Source: Calycina herbarum
Taxonomy: Eukaryota > Ascomycota > Leotiomycetes > Helotiales > Pezizellaceae
Assembly (NCBI GenBank): GCA_001414485.1
Contig: LLEY01000301.1
Coordinates: 1-43,300, forward strand
Direction: 5' to 3'
DNA length: 43,300 bases
Shown: one piece after another, positions 1 to 11,300 of the stretch
Position numbering within the stretch: the first letter of the stretch is position 1
Layout: the number at the start of each line of letters is the position of its first letter
The notes under the pieces: generated by a model
Seen by the model: only the letters and a program-made list of their open reading frames with translations
Told to the model about the DNA's origin: nothing
The model's database searches: none
Made by a program: the position numbers and the translations under genes

Positions 1-1846
1 TAAAAGAAGAAGAAAAAAGACAAGATTACAGGGGTATTTTTAAGCGAATCGCTAAGTAAAATCATATAGCGTCTGAAACTTAGAATTCTAAATATATATA
101 TAGTAATGAAATCAAAGTTTTAATTTTGAAATTTTTAATCAACAATTCGTAGAGATATTAAAATGTCAAAATCGCGATTTTAGGTGTGTTTTCAGTTGGC
201 CGGTTCGCTTGTTTGGCCGGTTCGCTATACATGCACGTTAAGTAAAATTGCTGATTTTATGTCTTAAGCGAATATTGGATTCCATGATAAGTATGATGAG
301 TTGAAACTAAAACCAGGTAAATACAAGAAGTAGGATACTAAGTGGTCATCTGGAAGACAGTGATCTCCTTACATTAAGTAAGCTAGATATCCACCAAAAC
401 CGGCGAGAAATTCAGATTCAAATTCCACGGTCACAAGCAATCATCAAGTAAGCCTAACGCAATTCATATAGACAGGGAAAATAAAATTATAGTATTTGAT
501 CCAGAAATAAGAGTACATAATAGATAACTTGACTTTTTGATGAAGAATTATAGTGGAATCAGTTGTGCTTTTACAGGTCCAGTTTGCTAAACTACTTCTG
601 ACAGATACGTATGATTTAATCTTCTGATATATATCAGGAGATCTGCAACTTGACTGTAAGGATAACTCGCAAACATTTTGTAGTCATCTGCCGGAAAGTC
701 TAACAATCTTAAAAACACCTAGACTATTACTTCTAGATTAATTACTATAATTTTCTTTTTATGTCGCATTATATCTATATGAAAACATTACCTTAAAGCC
801 ATCAATTCAATTCGTTTCCAGGAACAGTGTCAGAAATAGCTGGGGACGATTCCAAATCTGCAAAGTACTGAAATCTGTTTTCGTCTAGTCAGTACCAAAT
901 CCTCCATTTTAGGAGTTTTGCTGAACAACTTTCGGTTGAGCAACTGGGCTTTTTAACAGAGCAAGGATTTTAATGTTCAACTATGCGAGTTTGTCAATGC
1001 CTTAGAAAGTTGAACCTTGCAAAATGGATCCGATCGTTCATGGATTTTATACTGAAGTTCTAAGTGGCTGTTCCTTTTTTTCGTTGAGAACGCCATTCTG
1101 TCATCGCTTGAGAGATTCTTAGATAACCTCAGCTGGTAATTGAGAAGCTTTAGGGGAACCAAGAGATCGAGCTTTAGACAATTCCAAACTTTCTATAACA
1201 ATCAGTTTAGTCTATTTCATGCATTGCTTGACCAGAGCGAGTGTAAGAATAGCAAAGCTTATATCTCACTTGGTTTTAATTCAGCGATTCGCATCTTGCG
1301 ACTCGCTAGCACCTGTGTTCGACTACTTCATGAAAAAGGATCTTTTATTTAGGTACACCTCCTGGCCGTTTCCCCCGAATTATCAGTTTACATCCCGGAA
1401 GTAATTTCTTTTGGCTATTTTTCTTTGATTTAAAATTGTCTCCCCTCGTTATCATCTCGTGATGGAGAGAAGAAAACATTGATAAGCAAGTGCCATAATA
1501 TTTTATAGATAGCCATTCCTCCGCTGAGAGGTTATCAAGCTCCTCGTAACCAAAATAGTCCATGAAAGTGAGTCGATATTTGAATAAAGCGGCAGCCAGC
1601 AAATGGCCCAGAAAAGGAAGATTTCGTCGCAGCCGCAACCTCTACTTGAAGATTAAAAGTTGCATCAGAGACTTACAAAGAGCGCCATATGTACACAAAA
1701 TCTTCGGAGGGAAACGATGCTGTATTTATAATTCCAGAAAAGGAAGCCGAGCCTGCATGATGTCTTTGTCATTGCGCCTCAATATTAATATTCTGCGGCG
1801 CAACTGGACTATCGTCGTAAACACTCACCGTTGATATGCAGGAACC
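1..1846. other. Intergenic region left of the amidase gene
   Basis: No coding region is supported here. The short open frames on both strands (for example 977-1162 minus, 1345-1638 minus, 1562-1834 plus) start at weak codons, end in Lys/Arg-rich or random-looking tails and match no family I recognise. Composition is that of ordinary fungal intergenic DNA, without the CA/TG depletion seen from about 6.1 kb onward. Visible structure is limited to a 14-bp direct repeat near 200 and a perfect 14-bp palindrome CTGATATATATCAG at 624-637, which may be chance in AT-rich DNA. Confidence 0.6.
196..226. repeat. Two direct copies of a 14-bp motif, 17-bp period
   Basis: TTGGCCGGTTCGCT occurs at 196-209 and again at 213-226. 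The related core AAGCGAA, the reverse complement of TTCGCTT, also appears at 42-48 inside a near-palindrome AGCGAATCGCT, and at 266-272. Short repeats of this kind, with AAGCGAAC and CCGGCC cores, resemble subterminal repeats of fungal DNA transposons. No transposase or matching far end lies within the window, so a transposon-end relic is only an inference. Confidence 0.45.
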
Positions 1847-1912
1847 ATGTCTTGGCTGACAAGCTTGTCACCCCCCCAACGAGGAGTGAGATTTCGGCAC
1901 CAGACTTCCGAA

Positions 1913-1921
1913 TATATAAAT
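1913..1921 (+). promoter_or_regulatory. Putative TATA box of the amidase gene
   Basis: TATATAAAT lies 76 bases before the chosen start codon at 1997. It is followed by a C/T- and A-rich leader (CTCTCC, ACTACTACC) typical of fungal transcription starts. It lies downstream of the in-frame ATG at 1847, so that earlier ATG is unlikely to be transcribed as a start. Confidence 0.5.
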
Positions 1922-1996
1922 ACTATAGATGAGGACGTAAAGAAAACAACTCTCCAGCCTTCTCAATCATTATCTACTACTACCATAAATTCAATC

Positions 1997-3896
1997 ATGA
2001 AGTTCTCATCTTCTCATCTCGGATTTCTGCTTTTCGCCATCTCAATTCTTGGAAACACCACCGGAAAACACCAATTCGACAGCCGCGAGGCAACAATCGA
2101 AAGCGTTCACCATGCAATCTTCTCTGGAAAAAATTCGTGCCGAGAAGTAGTTTCTTCCTTCCTCACACGCATCGAAGCCTACAACCCAACCATAAATGCT
2201 CTCGTTTCGCTCAACCCGGATGCACTCATCCTAGCCGACGAGTTTGATAGCCGAATCGCGTCCAAAAACACCATCGGAGCCCTCTTCTGCATTCCAATTT
2301 TGTTGAAAGATAATTATGATGCTGTAGGCATGAATACTACTGGTGGATGTCTGGATTTGGCGAATAATTTTCCGAGCAAAGATGCTGCTGCAGTTGCTGC
2401 TTTGAAGAAAGCTGGTGCGATCGTTTTGGGGAAAACTAATTTGCATGAATTGGCCTTGGAGGGACTTTCGGTCTCTTCGTTGGTAGGACAGACTGTCAAT
2501 CCGTATGCTCATACTAGAACACCAGGGGGTTCTTCGGGAGGGACGGGAGCTTCGATTGCCACGAGTTTCGCTGTTTTCGGAACAGGTAAATATCTCAAAT
2601 TTTCCACGACGCCTTGCCATTATTCGCTACCCCTCTATCTGGTGGTACGAAATGTTCTCGGGTAATCATATTTATTGATCGAGAAGATTTAGGAGAATTA
2701 GGAATTTAATTTCCTCTTTCTTCTACACCTCCTCGAATAATAATCTCAATTAGCCTAGACGTCCTCGCACAATCATTAGTAATGCAGGCGACGGAGGAAT
2801 TTAAACAACTCTCTTACAAAGAACTGAAAACTGATGACACTTAGGAACCGATGCCGTGAACTCCTTGCGCAGTCCAGCTTCAGCAAACTCTCTCTTTAGC
2901 GTCCGTCCGACAAGAGGATTGATCTCACGAGCTGGCATTATGCCAATATCTTTTACTCAAGACGCAATCGGGCCATTTGCGAGAAATATGAAAGACCTTG
3001 CTGTAGCTCTGACTGTTATGGCTAGTGTCGGAAGTGATCCAAGAGACAACGCGACTTTGCTTGTTCCACCAAGTTCTAAAGACCTTGACTATTCCAAGGA
3101 CATTGTGGGCGGAACTCTAAAGGGAGTTCGAATTGGAGTACTCCAAGGATTTTTCAACCGTGCCCCGAGCAACGAAACAACACCCGTCAACGAAGTCATG
3201 GACAAAGAGATCACGATTCTTGAATCTGCAGGAGCCGTTATTATCCCCATCAACGAGACAATATATAGCGCAACCACACTTGCAGCTTGGGATGTCCAAC
3301 GCCAAGAGGGCCGACAAGTGATGAATTCTTATCTAGACTCTTCGTCCGGACCTCGACCATCAACACTGAACGAGCTTTACGCAAGCAACAAATTCCTTGT
3401 CATTCCAAGTCAATACGAATTCGTAAAGACTATGCTCCGTTCCTCAACAAACAACGCAAGCTACGCCGAAAACAAGGGAAATATCACAGCTTTGATCGCC
3501 ACCTTGCAAAGGACATTCCATACCAACAATCTTACCGCCGTCATCTACCCTGAGCAAAAGAACCTCGTCGTCCCAATTGGTTCATCTGCACAAACAGGTC
3601 GAAATGGAATCCTTGCAGCACTTACAGGAGCTCCCGTTGTCACTATCCCAATAGGATTTTCCCCAGCAACAGATTCTTCGCCAGTCGGTATTCCAATCGG
3701 AATGGAGATTTTAGGTCTCCCCTGGACTGAAAGCAAGCTTCTGAACATCGCCGCAAGTATCGACAAGTTAGGCGATGTGAGAAAAACGCCCGATTTTGCG
3801 AACGAGTTCCTCGAAGCAAAGGAGTACAGTGTTGTACCAACAATTACCCCCTTGGGCGATATCCCGAGCGCTTATACTGTTGGTGTTCTTCTATGA
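1997..3896 (+). CDS. Secreted amidase-signature family hydrolase (two exons)
   Basis: Exons 1997-2585 and 2845-3896 encode 546 aa. The first ~23 residues (MKFSSSHLGFLLFAISILGN...) form a signal peptide, so the enzyme is probably secreted. The amidase-signature fold follows, with the family's Lys-cisSer-Ser triad visible: Lys104 in ILLKDNYDA, Ser179 in PGGSSGG, and nucleophile Ser203 in TDAVNSLRSPA. Spacing (75 and 24 residues) equals that known for fatty-acid amide hydrolase. The usual GTDxGGS is TDAVNS here. Family members hydrolyse amide bonds; the substrate cannot be read from sequence, and no GatB/GatC-type partner is nearby, so an organellar tRNA amidotransferase is unlikely. The frame is open upstream to ATG 1847, but that ATG precedes the TATA-like box and would bury the signal peptide, so 1997 is preferred. 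Splicing restores GTG|TDAVN exactly. The gene shows no RIP damage. Confidence 0.93.
2586..2844 (+). other. Intron of the amidase gene
   Basis: The donor GTAAAT follows the codon bases AACAG at 2585, and the acceptor TTAG ends at 2844, preceded by a branch-like CTGAT. The split codon G|GA joins Phe-Gly-Thr-Gly to Thr-Asp, recreating the amidase-signature loop between the cis-Ser and nucleophile-Ser motifs. At 259 bases it is long for a filamentous-fungal intron, commonly 50-100 bases. The unspliced frame runs into a stop at 2663-2665. Confidence 0.9.
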
Positions 3897-4623
3897 AAAC
3901 TACGGCGGTTTCTTGATGTTATGTGCAGATCAGTCGGGGGCCTTTGAGATTTTCAATCCGATAGTTTGGGTATTGGAGAAGTTAAGCGCTGAAGGTGTGA
4001 GGATGGCCTAAATATAGCCGAGGTTCCCGGCATTGTGTTTCAGACTTTGACTAGGTGACCTCAAGTGGTTGAAAACCTTAATTAACTTCTGAAAAAATGA
4101 CGATGGAATAGACAATTTTATCTAGTTTTCATAGAAGTTTTAATTGCTTGTATAGTCATTTGAATTTATACGGGTTTTCTAATTCAAAATTCAAATTCTT
4201 GCCAAGGCGGCGAGGCGCATGGGTGGCTATTTCAAGGGCAATCCTTCTCAGGAACCAACAACCTCATTCCAACATCCAACATCGTGACCCTCACGTAGGC
4301 CCTCACCCACGGATCCATGCGGGCGCGAAGGAAGCCATTTGCTCGGGCTCTAATTACGCGCAGCACCAACAGGAACAATTAATTCATGGGGCGGAAAAAG
4401 GTGGTGATAAAGGATCGCCACCTCTCAAGTGAGATTTCCCCCCCATATAGCCTCTCAATTGTTCGTCGCAGCAACCGTTTCAGACAAACAATCCCTTCAT
4501 TTCATGTCCCCCACCCGCACCTTCTCAACTTTCAACGTGCAAGATTCTTCTTCTACTATACATTCTTTATCGCAACTTGTTGTTTTTTCTATTTTTCCAG
4601 GAATCCGGACTCCGTCTCTCGTT
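3897..4623. other. Intergenic: amidase 3' region and promoter of the next gene
   Basis: No gene is supported. The open frame at 4148-4432 is low-complexity-like and carries no recognisable motif. The segment before 4624 is pyrimidine-rich (TTCTTCTTCTACT, TTTTTTCTATTTTTCCAG), as expected for a fungal promoter/leader. TTTTTCCAG, ending near 4601, would also serve as a 3' splice site of a 5'-UTR intron, which I cannot confirm. Confidence 0.5.
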
Positions 4624-5583
4624 ATGTTCACTCTGCTGAGGGTTGCTGTCGTGGCATCTCTCCTGGCGCAAACCCTTGCAATTTCCGCACCCACTTGTCC
4701 GGAAAACTCGAACGGGTACCAAGTCGAAAAAGTGTTCTTCCTCTACAAAACCTTCTGCAATAAACTCGCCAGTACGAGCTTCGAATCGCGGGAGTCTTTC
4801 ACGGGAAGCGCTACGGATCCATGGATATCTTTCGGATACGAAAAATCGAGTAGTTCGACCGGATGCGACGAGGCGAGTTGCAATAGCGACTATGGGAGCT
4901 TACTCGATGCATGCGCATTGCGCAACCATACTGTCTTTGGAGGTGGAAATATTGGTACTGCTTGCGGGACATACAATTTCACGATTCGCGCACCGGATTT
5001 TGCGCCTGGAAACGATGGGACTTCGACACCTACAACTACGCTCTCTGATTCTCCCACCGGTTCCGCCATATCATCGATCATTGCAGTCGTAGAATCGAGT
5101 TTTTCGCTTGGGCCGGGGACTTCGAAAACGAGCAGTAGCAGTGTTGCTAGTGTTGCTGCAGCAAGTACTACGCAAGCGCCGACAAGTAGTAGTTTAGGTA
5201 CGAGTTCTAGTACTACCTCTGCGATTTCTTCCTCTATCTCTGCGTCCGATTCTACATCCTCCTCTGCGTCTGATTCTACCTCATCTTCTGCGTCCCTTTC
5301 AATTTCTGCGTCTTCTTCAAAAGCCTCGGGTTTCAGTGTCAAAAATTCAACGCTTACTTCGACGAAAGGCCCCTTTGGAAACGCAACGCAAACCACCATT
5401 GCACAATCTGGGAGTGGAAAGCCGGTCGTTTCTGTGGTTTGGACAACGGGTAGTACTGCTGCTGGAGCGGCAGGCGCATCGAGTACGGCTGCTGCGACAA
5501 CGGTGAAAAGTGCGGGAAGTGTCAATGTTGTGGGTGGTTGGGCATTTATGGGGGTTGTTTTTGCATCCGGATTATTGATATAA
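4624..5583 (+). CDS. Secreted Cys-/Ser-rich protein, probably GPI-anchored to the cell surface
   Basis: This reads as a 319-aa intronless protein. Residues 1-19 (MFTLLRVAVVASLLAQTLA) are a signal peptide. Residues ~25-115 form a compact N-terminal domain with six cysteines (25, 45, 81, 86, 97, 114) and N-glycosylation sequons at 101 and 118. Residues ~135-300 are a Ser/Thr/Ala-rich stalk with short repeats of SASDSTSSS type. The last ~20 residues (VNVVGGWAFMGVVFASGLLI) are hydrophobic and end at the stop, with small residues (SAG) just before: the usual GPI-attachment layout. The frame is open upstream to 4429, but only ATG 4624 puts the signal peptide at the N-terminus. The layout matches fungal wall or plasma-membrane mannoproteins; I do not recognise the cysteine domain, and no enzyme motif is visible. 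The gene lies about 0.5 kb from the transposon block. A long minus-strand frame over 4890-5525 is its shadow. Confidence 0.85.
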   Translation: MFTLLRVAVVASLLAQTLAISAPTCPENSNGYQVEKVFFLYKTFCNKLASTSFESRESFTGSATDPWISFGYEKSSSSTGCDEASCNSDYGSLLDACALRNHTVFGGGNIGTACGTYNFTIRAPDFAPGNDGTSTPTTTLSDSPTGSAISSIIAVVESSFSLGPGTSKTSSSSVASVAAASTTQAPTSSSLGTSSSTTSAISSSISASDSTSSSASDSTSSSASLSISASSSKASGFSVKNSTLTSTKGPFGNATQTTIAQSGSGKPVVSVVWTTGSTAAGAAGASSTAAATTVKSAGSVNVVGGWAFMGVVFASGLLI

Positions 5584-6360
5584 GGGGGTGGGACGAGGGG
5601 TAAGGAAGCATGGGATTTAATGGGAACGAGAGACGATTTAAAATACGAAAGGCGGGCTGTAATACGCGGAATAGATGTAGGATATACCCAGTAATGAAAT
5701 TATGTTGAATGCTTCACACATCAGGATTATTCACTCGTCGCAAGCGCAATAGCTTCAAGAGGTAGGCATTGACAGATGTGGTAAAAAACGAAGTTTACCA
5801 GAACTCGCTCCACGAAAGAGAGAAGAACACCACGGCACCAAGACTATCGAAATTCGCGTTAGCAAGGCCAGAAGTATCGGCAAAACTTTCGGAGCTCAAC
5901 ATCGAAATTATTTCAAACTTTCAATGCTAGCTGCTGTTCTAAAAGCCAACCTGAAGACACATTTGCAAAGTAAAGCAAAAATAACGTTTGTATTCACTCA
6001 CTCCCAGGGCACCAATGCTAGAGTACTTAAAGAGATATCTAAAGTCAGTGCTTTCTCTGCCAGGGATTAGCGAAACTACACTCTCTTCGTATTAAGAGAT
6101 AAGTTAATAATACTCTTAATACTTATAACAGGCTGTCTAATTACTTTAAAAATATACTACTTAGATCTAATATATAGATCTAGAGAGAGATACTAAATAA
6201 TAAGAGTAAATAGATAGATTTATATTCTCTTCTAAGTATTAGTATCGTTTCAGGTAAATACTACTTTGTAGCTAATTTCACGTGACCTGGAAAGGGCTAT
6301 ATAAGAAGGACCTACGTAGCTACTTTGATAAGATAAGATAAGAATAATATACTATATTTA
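5584..6360. other. Intergenic, passing from normal to RIP-altered composition
   Basis: From 5584 to about 6050 the sequence has normal composition and no supported gene; the best candidate is a 35-codon minus-strand frame at 5797-5902 with no motif. From about 6080 composition turns AT-rich with many TAG/TAA words, marking the edge of the mutated block. An 8-bp inverted repeat (ATTAAGAG / CTCTTAAT) sits at 6091-6098 and 6113-6120. A CACGTG lies at 6279-6284. Confidence 0.6.
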
Positions 6361-6400
6361 ACGTGATCTATCACCGAGCTGCGCACATCACCGAGCTGCG
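6361..6400 (-). repeat. Terminal/subterminal repeats of P0
   Basis: The transposon end begins ACGTGATCTATCACCGAG and contains TCACCGAGCTGCG twice (6371-6383 and 6388-6400, 17-bp period). Its start resembles the terminal repeats of P1 and P2 (ACGTAGTTTATTA-CCGAG), which supports one family. Doubled subterminal motifs are typical transposase-binding sites in such elements; binding itself is inferred. Confidence 0.7.
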
Positions 6401-6745
6401 TACTTTTACCGACTTCTACTACTTCAAAATACAATAAATCAACCACAACAATAGATAAAACTTATTACTCTTCGGATTCTGATAAGCTAGATGCATCTAC
6501 AAGTTCTTAACAAGTTCGCGTATTATGACCAGTCTTTTCTCAAGTGCTACAACGTCGCGTAGTCGAAATCCCTTCCTCACGATTTACCCTTCTTAAGCGC
6601 TTATCGCGTCGTATCTGCTCATTTACTTCGTCTTAAGTTATAATATCGTATACATCCTCTATAGTAAGTGTACCTCCTTAACAGATACGATTCTTTTTAG
6701 CTCTGCGACGCTTGGAAAGTGCCTTATTTGCTACTTGAAGTGTAC

Positions 6746-6977
6746 TGTTACGGCGCTGGTCTGTAACACGTGATTCTCGGTCCTACACGTGACCGTCAGA
6801 GCCGCAACGCTTGGACGGATTTATGACGAGATTAAAGGCTCTTTATAGTTAGCAGGAATACCCCTTTTTCGTAGGGTATATATTCCGCATTCCCTCGTTC
6901 TTAGAACTGTAGCTTTAAATTCTCGAATATACATATATATACTCTTATGCCTTTGCCTTCAGATATAGATCGTGACA
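6746..6977 (+). repeat. F1: solo LTR of the F family (232 bp) inside P0
   Basis: It starts TGTTACGGCG, ends CGTGACA, and is flanked on both sides by the 5-bp target duplication TGTAC (6741-6745 and 6978-6982). Its last ~130 bp match, in reverse orientation, the partial LTR at 43170-43300 of element F. Removing the LTR plus one TGTAC restores the P0 transposase tail frame. It is much less RIP-altered than neighbouring DNA, keeping many CA/TG, including two CACGTG hexamers (6767-6772, 6786-6791). The expected origin is LTR-LTR recombination deleting the internal part of a full element. Confidence 0.9.
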
Positions 6978-7903
6978 TGTACGTAGCTTAGTATTAACAA
7001 GAGTTAATTCATAAGCTAAACGCTCTATACCTTTAGCTAATAAAGCAATAGTTTAAAAAAGAGGAGTAGGCGAGCTTCCTTGATAATAGGTAATACGATC
7101 TCTAACCAAAGTCGTTTACGAAAGAGCTTCTGTTAAGTTATAATTGGTCTACGAAACCTAAGAGTCTGCCTCGACGGAAGAGGGGCTAGTAGTTGTTAGA
7201 GTTCGTAACTTCATATCTAACTTTGATATAACTACTTAAGAGTTAAAAGGTATTAATCCAGCCTCGCGGAATCTAGCCTAATCGTTTATAGAAGTAATTG
7301 ACTTAATATACGCTTATTTAAAGGCTATAAGGAACTCGACCTTAGTAATATAATTAATATACGCTTTTATAAACCCTTTGATTTCTTAACCGTACTTCTA
7401 CTTAAGAATAGTAAAACACCTAATATTAAGTAGCTAGGTTAGATAAGAAGAATACGAAGGTAATCTAAGAGTTATAATATTATAAGACTTATAATATTCT
7501 TGAAATTCTACTAATTCGTAACTCTTATATCTTTCTAAAACTGATATATAATATAGACTCTTAGCTTAAGTAGTAGTATGTTTATTAAAGTGTTTTAACT
7601 ATTCTAGACCTGTCTTATTATTTATCTAACTATTATTCGTAGGTTTAATAACCTAATTATAAGAGAGGCTAGTTTTAGAATACTAATTCGTAAAGTAATT
7701 AGTATTTTAAATAATAAGAAATAGAGAGATACTTCTACCTTCGCTATTAATTATTATAATTACTATCGTCTATTCTCGATTACTTAGTTAAACTATCTTA
7801 CTCTTACTACGTTAATTAGTATAAGTAATAACTATTCTAGAATAGATTTAATCTATTATAAAGCCGATCTTATCGAAGTTATAGAAATCGCTATCTACTA
7901 TAC

Positions 7904-8364
7904 TATTACGAATCACGTGCTAATATATAACGAAGTAAAGTCTAGGTAACGCTCTAATAGGACAAGCACTATTATAACCCTGAAAGAAAGAAAGGATTAA
8001 ATATAGTAAGATATATAATCCTAGGATCTTATTATAGTTATATTATATAACTCGGTTAGAAGTAGTTAGGTAATAGAGTCTAGTTTTAAGAAGCTCTAGA
8101 AATAGAGTCGGACTCTATCTTTAAGACTCCTACTAAGTAGGACTCTAATATAAACGAAGGTTCTATATAAGACTAGCACGTCTACTATTAGATAGGAGCT
8201 TCGTACTTAACTTTAGTTATTAATCTTATTATCTTATTTAATATCTTTAATATAAGTAACGAGTTCACTTCTAAGTAAACAACTCGGCGTATCTATACTT
8301 CTTACCTATATACTAACCTTCGAGACTTAGTTATCTTTGTTTAGTTTATTTAAGTTTTATTATA
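7904..8364 (+). repeat. 5' LTR of element A (461 bp)
   Basis: It starts TATTACGAATCACGTG (TG of the usual TGT end mutated to TA) and ends TTATTATA, where the unmutated family end would be ACA. The TATA-like CTATATAAGAC of U3 lies near 8164. It aligns without indels to the other three 461-bp copies. Confidence 0.92.
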
Positions 8365-8379
8365 CTTTAAGTACCTACT

Positions 8380-11300
8380 TAGAAGTTCAGTCGCTATAGC
8401 TCTAGTAACCCCCGCAGCAGCTAGCCCGAATACTAGTCGAGTTAACGTCGTAGGTATATCTAGAAGTATAACCGGAAAAACACCTGCTAGTATATAGTTA
8501 ACTAGGAACGACGATAATATTAGTATATCAGACGCCCCCGAGCTCTATAAGGTCGAAGTACTTAAGTCTATTAAAGTTAAGATATTAAATATATATTATA
8601 AGAAGTAAAAGAAACTTAACTTATTCCTTCTTTAAATAGACATCTACTTTAATTTTAACTCTAATAAGTTCGAAAGCAATTATAACTTATAAACTATCTT
8701 CGCTATCTCCTACCTTAGAAGATCAGTATTAGAATAAGCTTAGCTATACTTAGAGAACTTCTTTAAGAATAAGGATAAAGATAGAAAGATAGAATTAACT
8801 AAGATTATATTTAAATCTTAGAGAGGATTTAAGACAACTATTAGAAAAGTCTTTAGAGACTTCGACGCGATCTAAACAGCTATATATAAGCTTTTAGACT
8901 TACGCTAAACTAGATTAGTAATAGACTATACTAATAAATTTCAACGTTATAGAACAAAATCAGAATAGAATACTATTACTCTTATAAAACTCTTTTATAG
9001 AGGATTAAAGGTATATATTTATAAAGAAATAGCTAAGTAGAATATATAGTTCTTAACTATTATAGGTATAATTAAGGAAGTTATCTAGTTAAATAACCGC
9101 TTATACGAATTTAAGAAGAGTAACCCTAAGTATAGAGAAAAGAGTTAAGAGTTAGGAAAGTAGAAGTACTCTTATACTAATAAACATAGTAAGGAGGTAA
9201 ATACTATATAAAAGAAAACCTTTCAAAAGAAAGAAGAACTTTTCTAAGAGAAGCGAAATCGTCGACGTAAGTAGAACTTATATTATAACTATAGCCTCTC
9301 TAGCTATAGAGTAAATAAGTATAGTAAGAAGAAAGACTCTAATAGAAAGAGACGAATCAACGCTATAGTTTATAAAGAAGTAGTATTACTTGATAAAATT
9401 AAACTTATAGACGAGGAACTCGAAGCTAGAGAATATAGCACGTAAATTAAAACAGATGCTATAGATATAATAGTAGGCGTTATATACTTATAGCTAAACA
9501 AAGAAATTAAGTTATAAGTTAGTAGAGTATAGGATATTAATAATAATAGAGATCTACTCTTTAAAGAAAATTATAATATACGGTTAGAGATAGATTACGA
9601 ATCTCCTCTTTAAGTAGAATATAAGTTACTACTATTAATAAGTTTATTAGAGTTATCGGAGTTAGAATCTAACTTATTAGAGGTAAATCCTAGAATATAT
9701 AAATCTAAAGAAGAGGAAATATAGACATTTATCGGGACCTTTAAGAGAGGAAATAGATAGGTATATATAGAAGAACAGAAACCTGATTTCTAGAGCCTAT
9801 ATTCTACTTAAGAAGTTAATTCTACTATCTTAACTACTTATAAGATAGTAAGGAACGATTAAGATCGAGTAACTATAGTTAGCTCTATTAATAGTAGAGA
9901 AACTATTAAGTTTAAAGAACTAGAACTAGAATAGATAATACTAAATAACTACCTAGAGAAAAGAGATCTATAGATAGTTATTAATTTAAAGAATAATACT
10001 ACTAAATAGTAGTAGTATTACCTAGAGAGATTCGATAAATATAATAGATATCTAAAGTTAGATATTACTACCTACCTCTCTAGTTAAGACTATAAGTTAG
10101 AAATCGACGAGAAATATTAAGTATTAAGAGTTAAAAAAGGAGTTATAATAGTATTTAAAGGATTAGAAGATTAGTAGATATTCGAAGTTACTAAGGTAGA
10201 CCTATAAGCTAATATAATCTAGGAATTCTACTAACCTATAAAAGATAAGCAGTAGACTACTAAAACATTATATAAAGCAACTACTAAATAGGTTTAGTAT
10301 AAACTACGAGTATTATTAGACTAGTCTATAGAAAAACGTTTTATAGAAACACTTCTAGAACCTAAGAGAATAGTAGAAGATAGTCTAGTATATAAAGTAG
10401 CTTTTTCCGACGACGAAAAAGTAATATTCTTTCTAAGCTCTTAGAAAGGAGATAATAGAGAAAGAAGATTCAAGGTTTATTATATTAAACTAGAAAATTA
10501 CGCTACTATAGAAGAGTTAAACGCTATATCTAGAGAAAATCAACTTATAGTAACAGTAAAGATAAGAGAAAAGGAACTCTAAGTCTTAATTAATTCTAGA
10601 GTAATAAGTAACTTCCTTTCTCTAACAGCTTAGAAGAAGCTAAACGTCCTAATTAAGAGTATAAAACTATACTGCTTAGGAGTAGTTAATAGAATAGACG
10701 TTATATACTAGGATATAATTATTAATTAGTAAACTATTCTAATAAAGATTACTATTAAAGAATACTACTTAGATATATAATTCGATATTATTAAAATAGA
10801 GAGTAAGGAAGTAATACTTAGTATACTATAGATTTAAAAACATAATCTAGATATTAACTAGAAGACTTAGAAAATAACCTTTAGTTAATATAATTATATA
10901 GGTTTATAATTATAACTATAAGACTAGAATAAGGTTAGCGCTACCTCTTCTAAGATACTAGGACACCTTGTCTAGGGTCCTTTATAGGTTAGTAAGATAG
11001 CTAATAACGAAATACCTATATAGTATAGAGAATTTAAGGCTTTATTCGAAAACCTAGAAGACTTATAAGCCTTACTAGAACATCGCTTATAGGATTATAA
11101 GATTAAATTAAAAGAGGGTTATTACCTTTTAAAGTAGAAGCTTTAGTTATATAACTAGAAAAGCTTATAGAGAATAGAAAGTTATATAAAGGAAGGTATT
11201 AAGAAGAGATATATTAGAAAATCTAAGTCTCTAATTACTTTAAATATACTTATTATTAAGAAGAAAGACGACCTAGATAGGAGAGTATATATTAATTACT

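Larger units (their letters stand above)
6361..7903 (-). mobile_element. P0: pogo/Fot1-type DNA transposon, 3' half, RIP-inactivated
   Basis: Read on the minus strand, this is the DDE domain and C-terminal tail of a pogo/Fot1 (Tc1/mariner superfamily) transposase. Motifs from the 5' side: YNFDKIGF (first catalytic Asp retained, codon at 7872-7874), LEWLKHF-like and LDGH-like segments with stops, an ARLG...PRG region, and a tail ending in a zinc-knuckle-like GHNTRTC. The 3' terminus is at 6361, flanked by TA (6359-6360). The frame is broken by TAG/TAA in place of Gln and Trp codons. It is interrupted by solo LTR F1 (6746-6977), and the coding frame resumes perfectly across that insertion. On the high-coordinate side it stops abruptly at the LTR of element A; its N-terminal DNA-binding half is not found anywhere in the window. 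Confidence 0.85.

Noticed and set aside
977..1162. Minus-strand 61-codon frame; an adjacent frame reads LPAEVI, as in F-box starts
   Set aside because: The six-residue resemblance is followed at once by stops and no further domain; chance is more likely.
1345..1638. Minus-strand 97-codon frame with MDYFGYEELDNL segment
   Set aside because: It begins at a TTG, has its first ATG at codon 26, ends in a Lys/Arg-rich random-looking tail, and shows no recognisable domain or promoter. A degraded gene piece cannot be excluded but is not supported.
1562..1834. Plus-strand 90-codon frame before the amidase
   Set aside because: Arg/Lys/Cys-rich composition typical of non-coding translation, no motif, and overlap with the likely amidase promoter region.
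4890..5525. Long minus-strand frame of 211 codons
   Set aside because: It is the antisense shadow of the Ser-rich stalk of the 4624-5583 gene; repeated TCN codons give long open Glu/Asp/Val-rich antisense frames.
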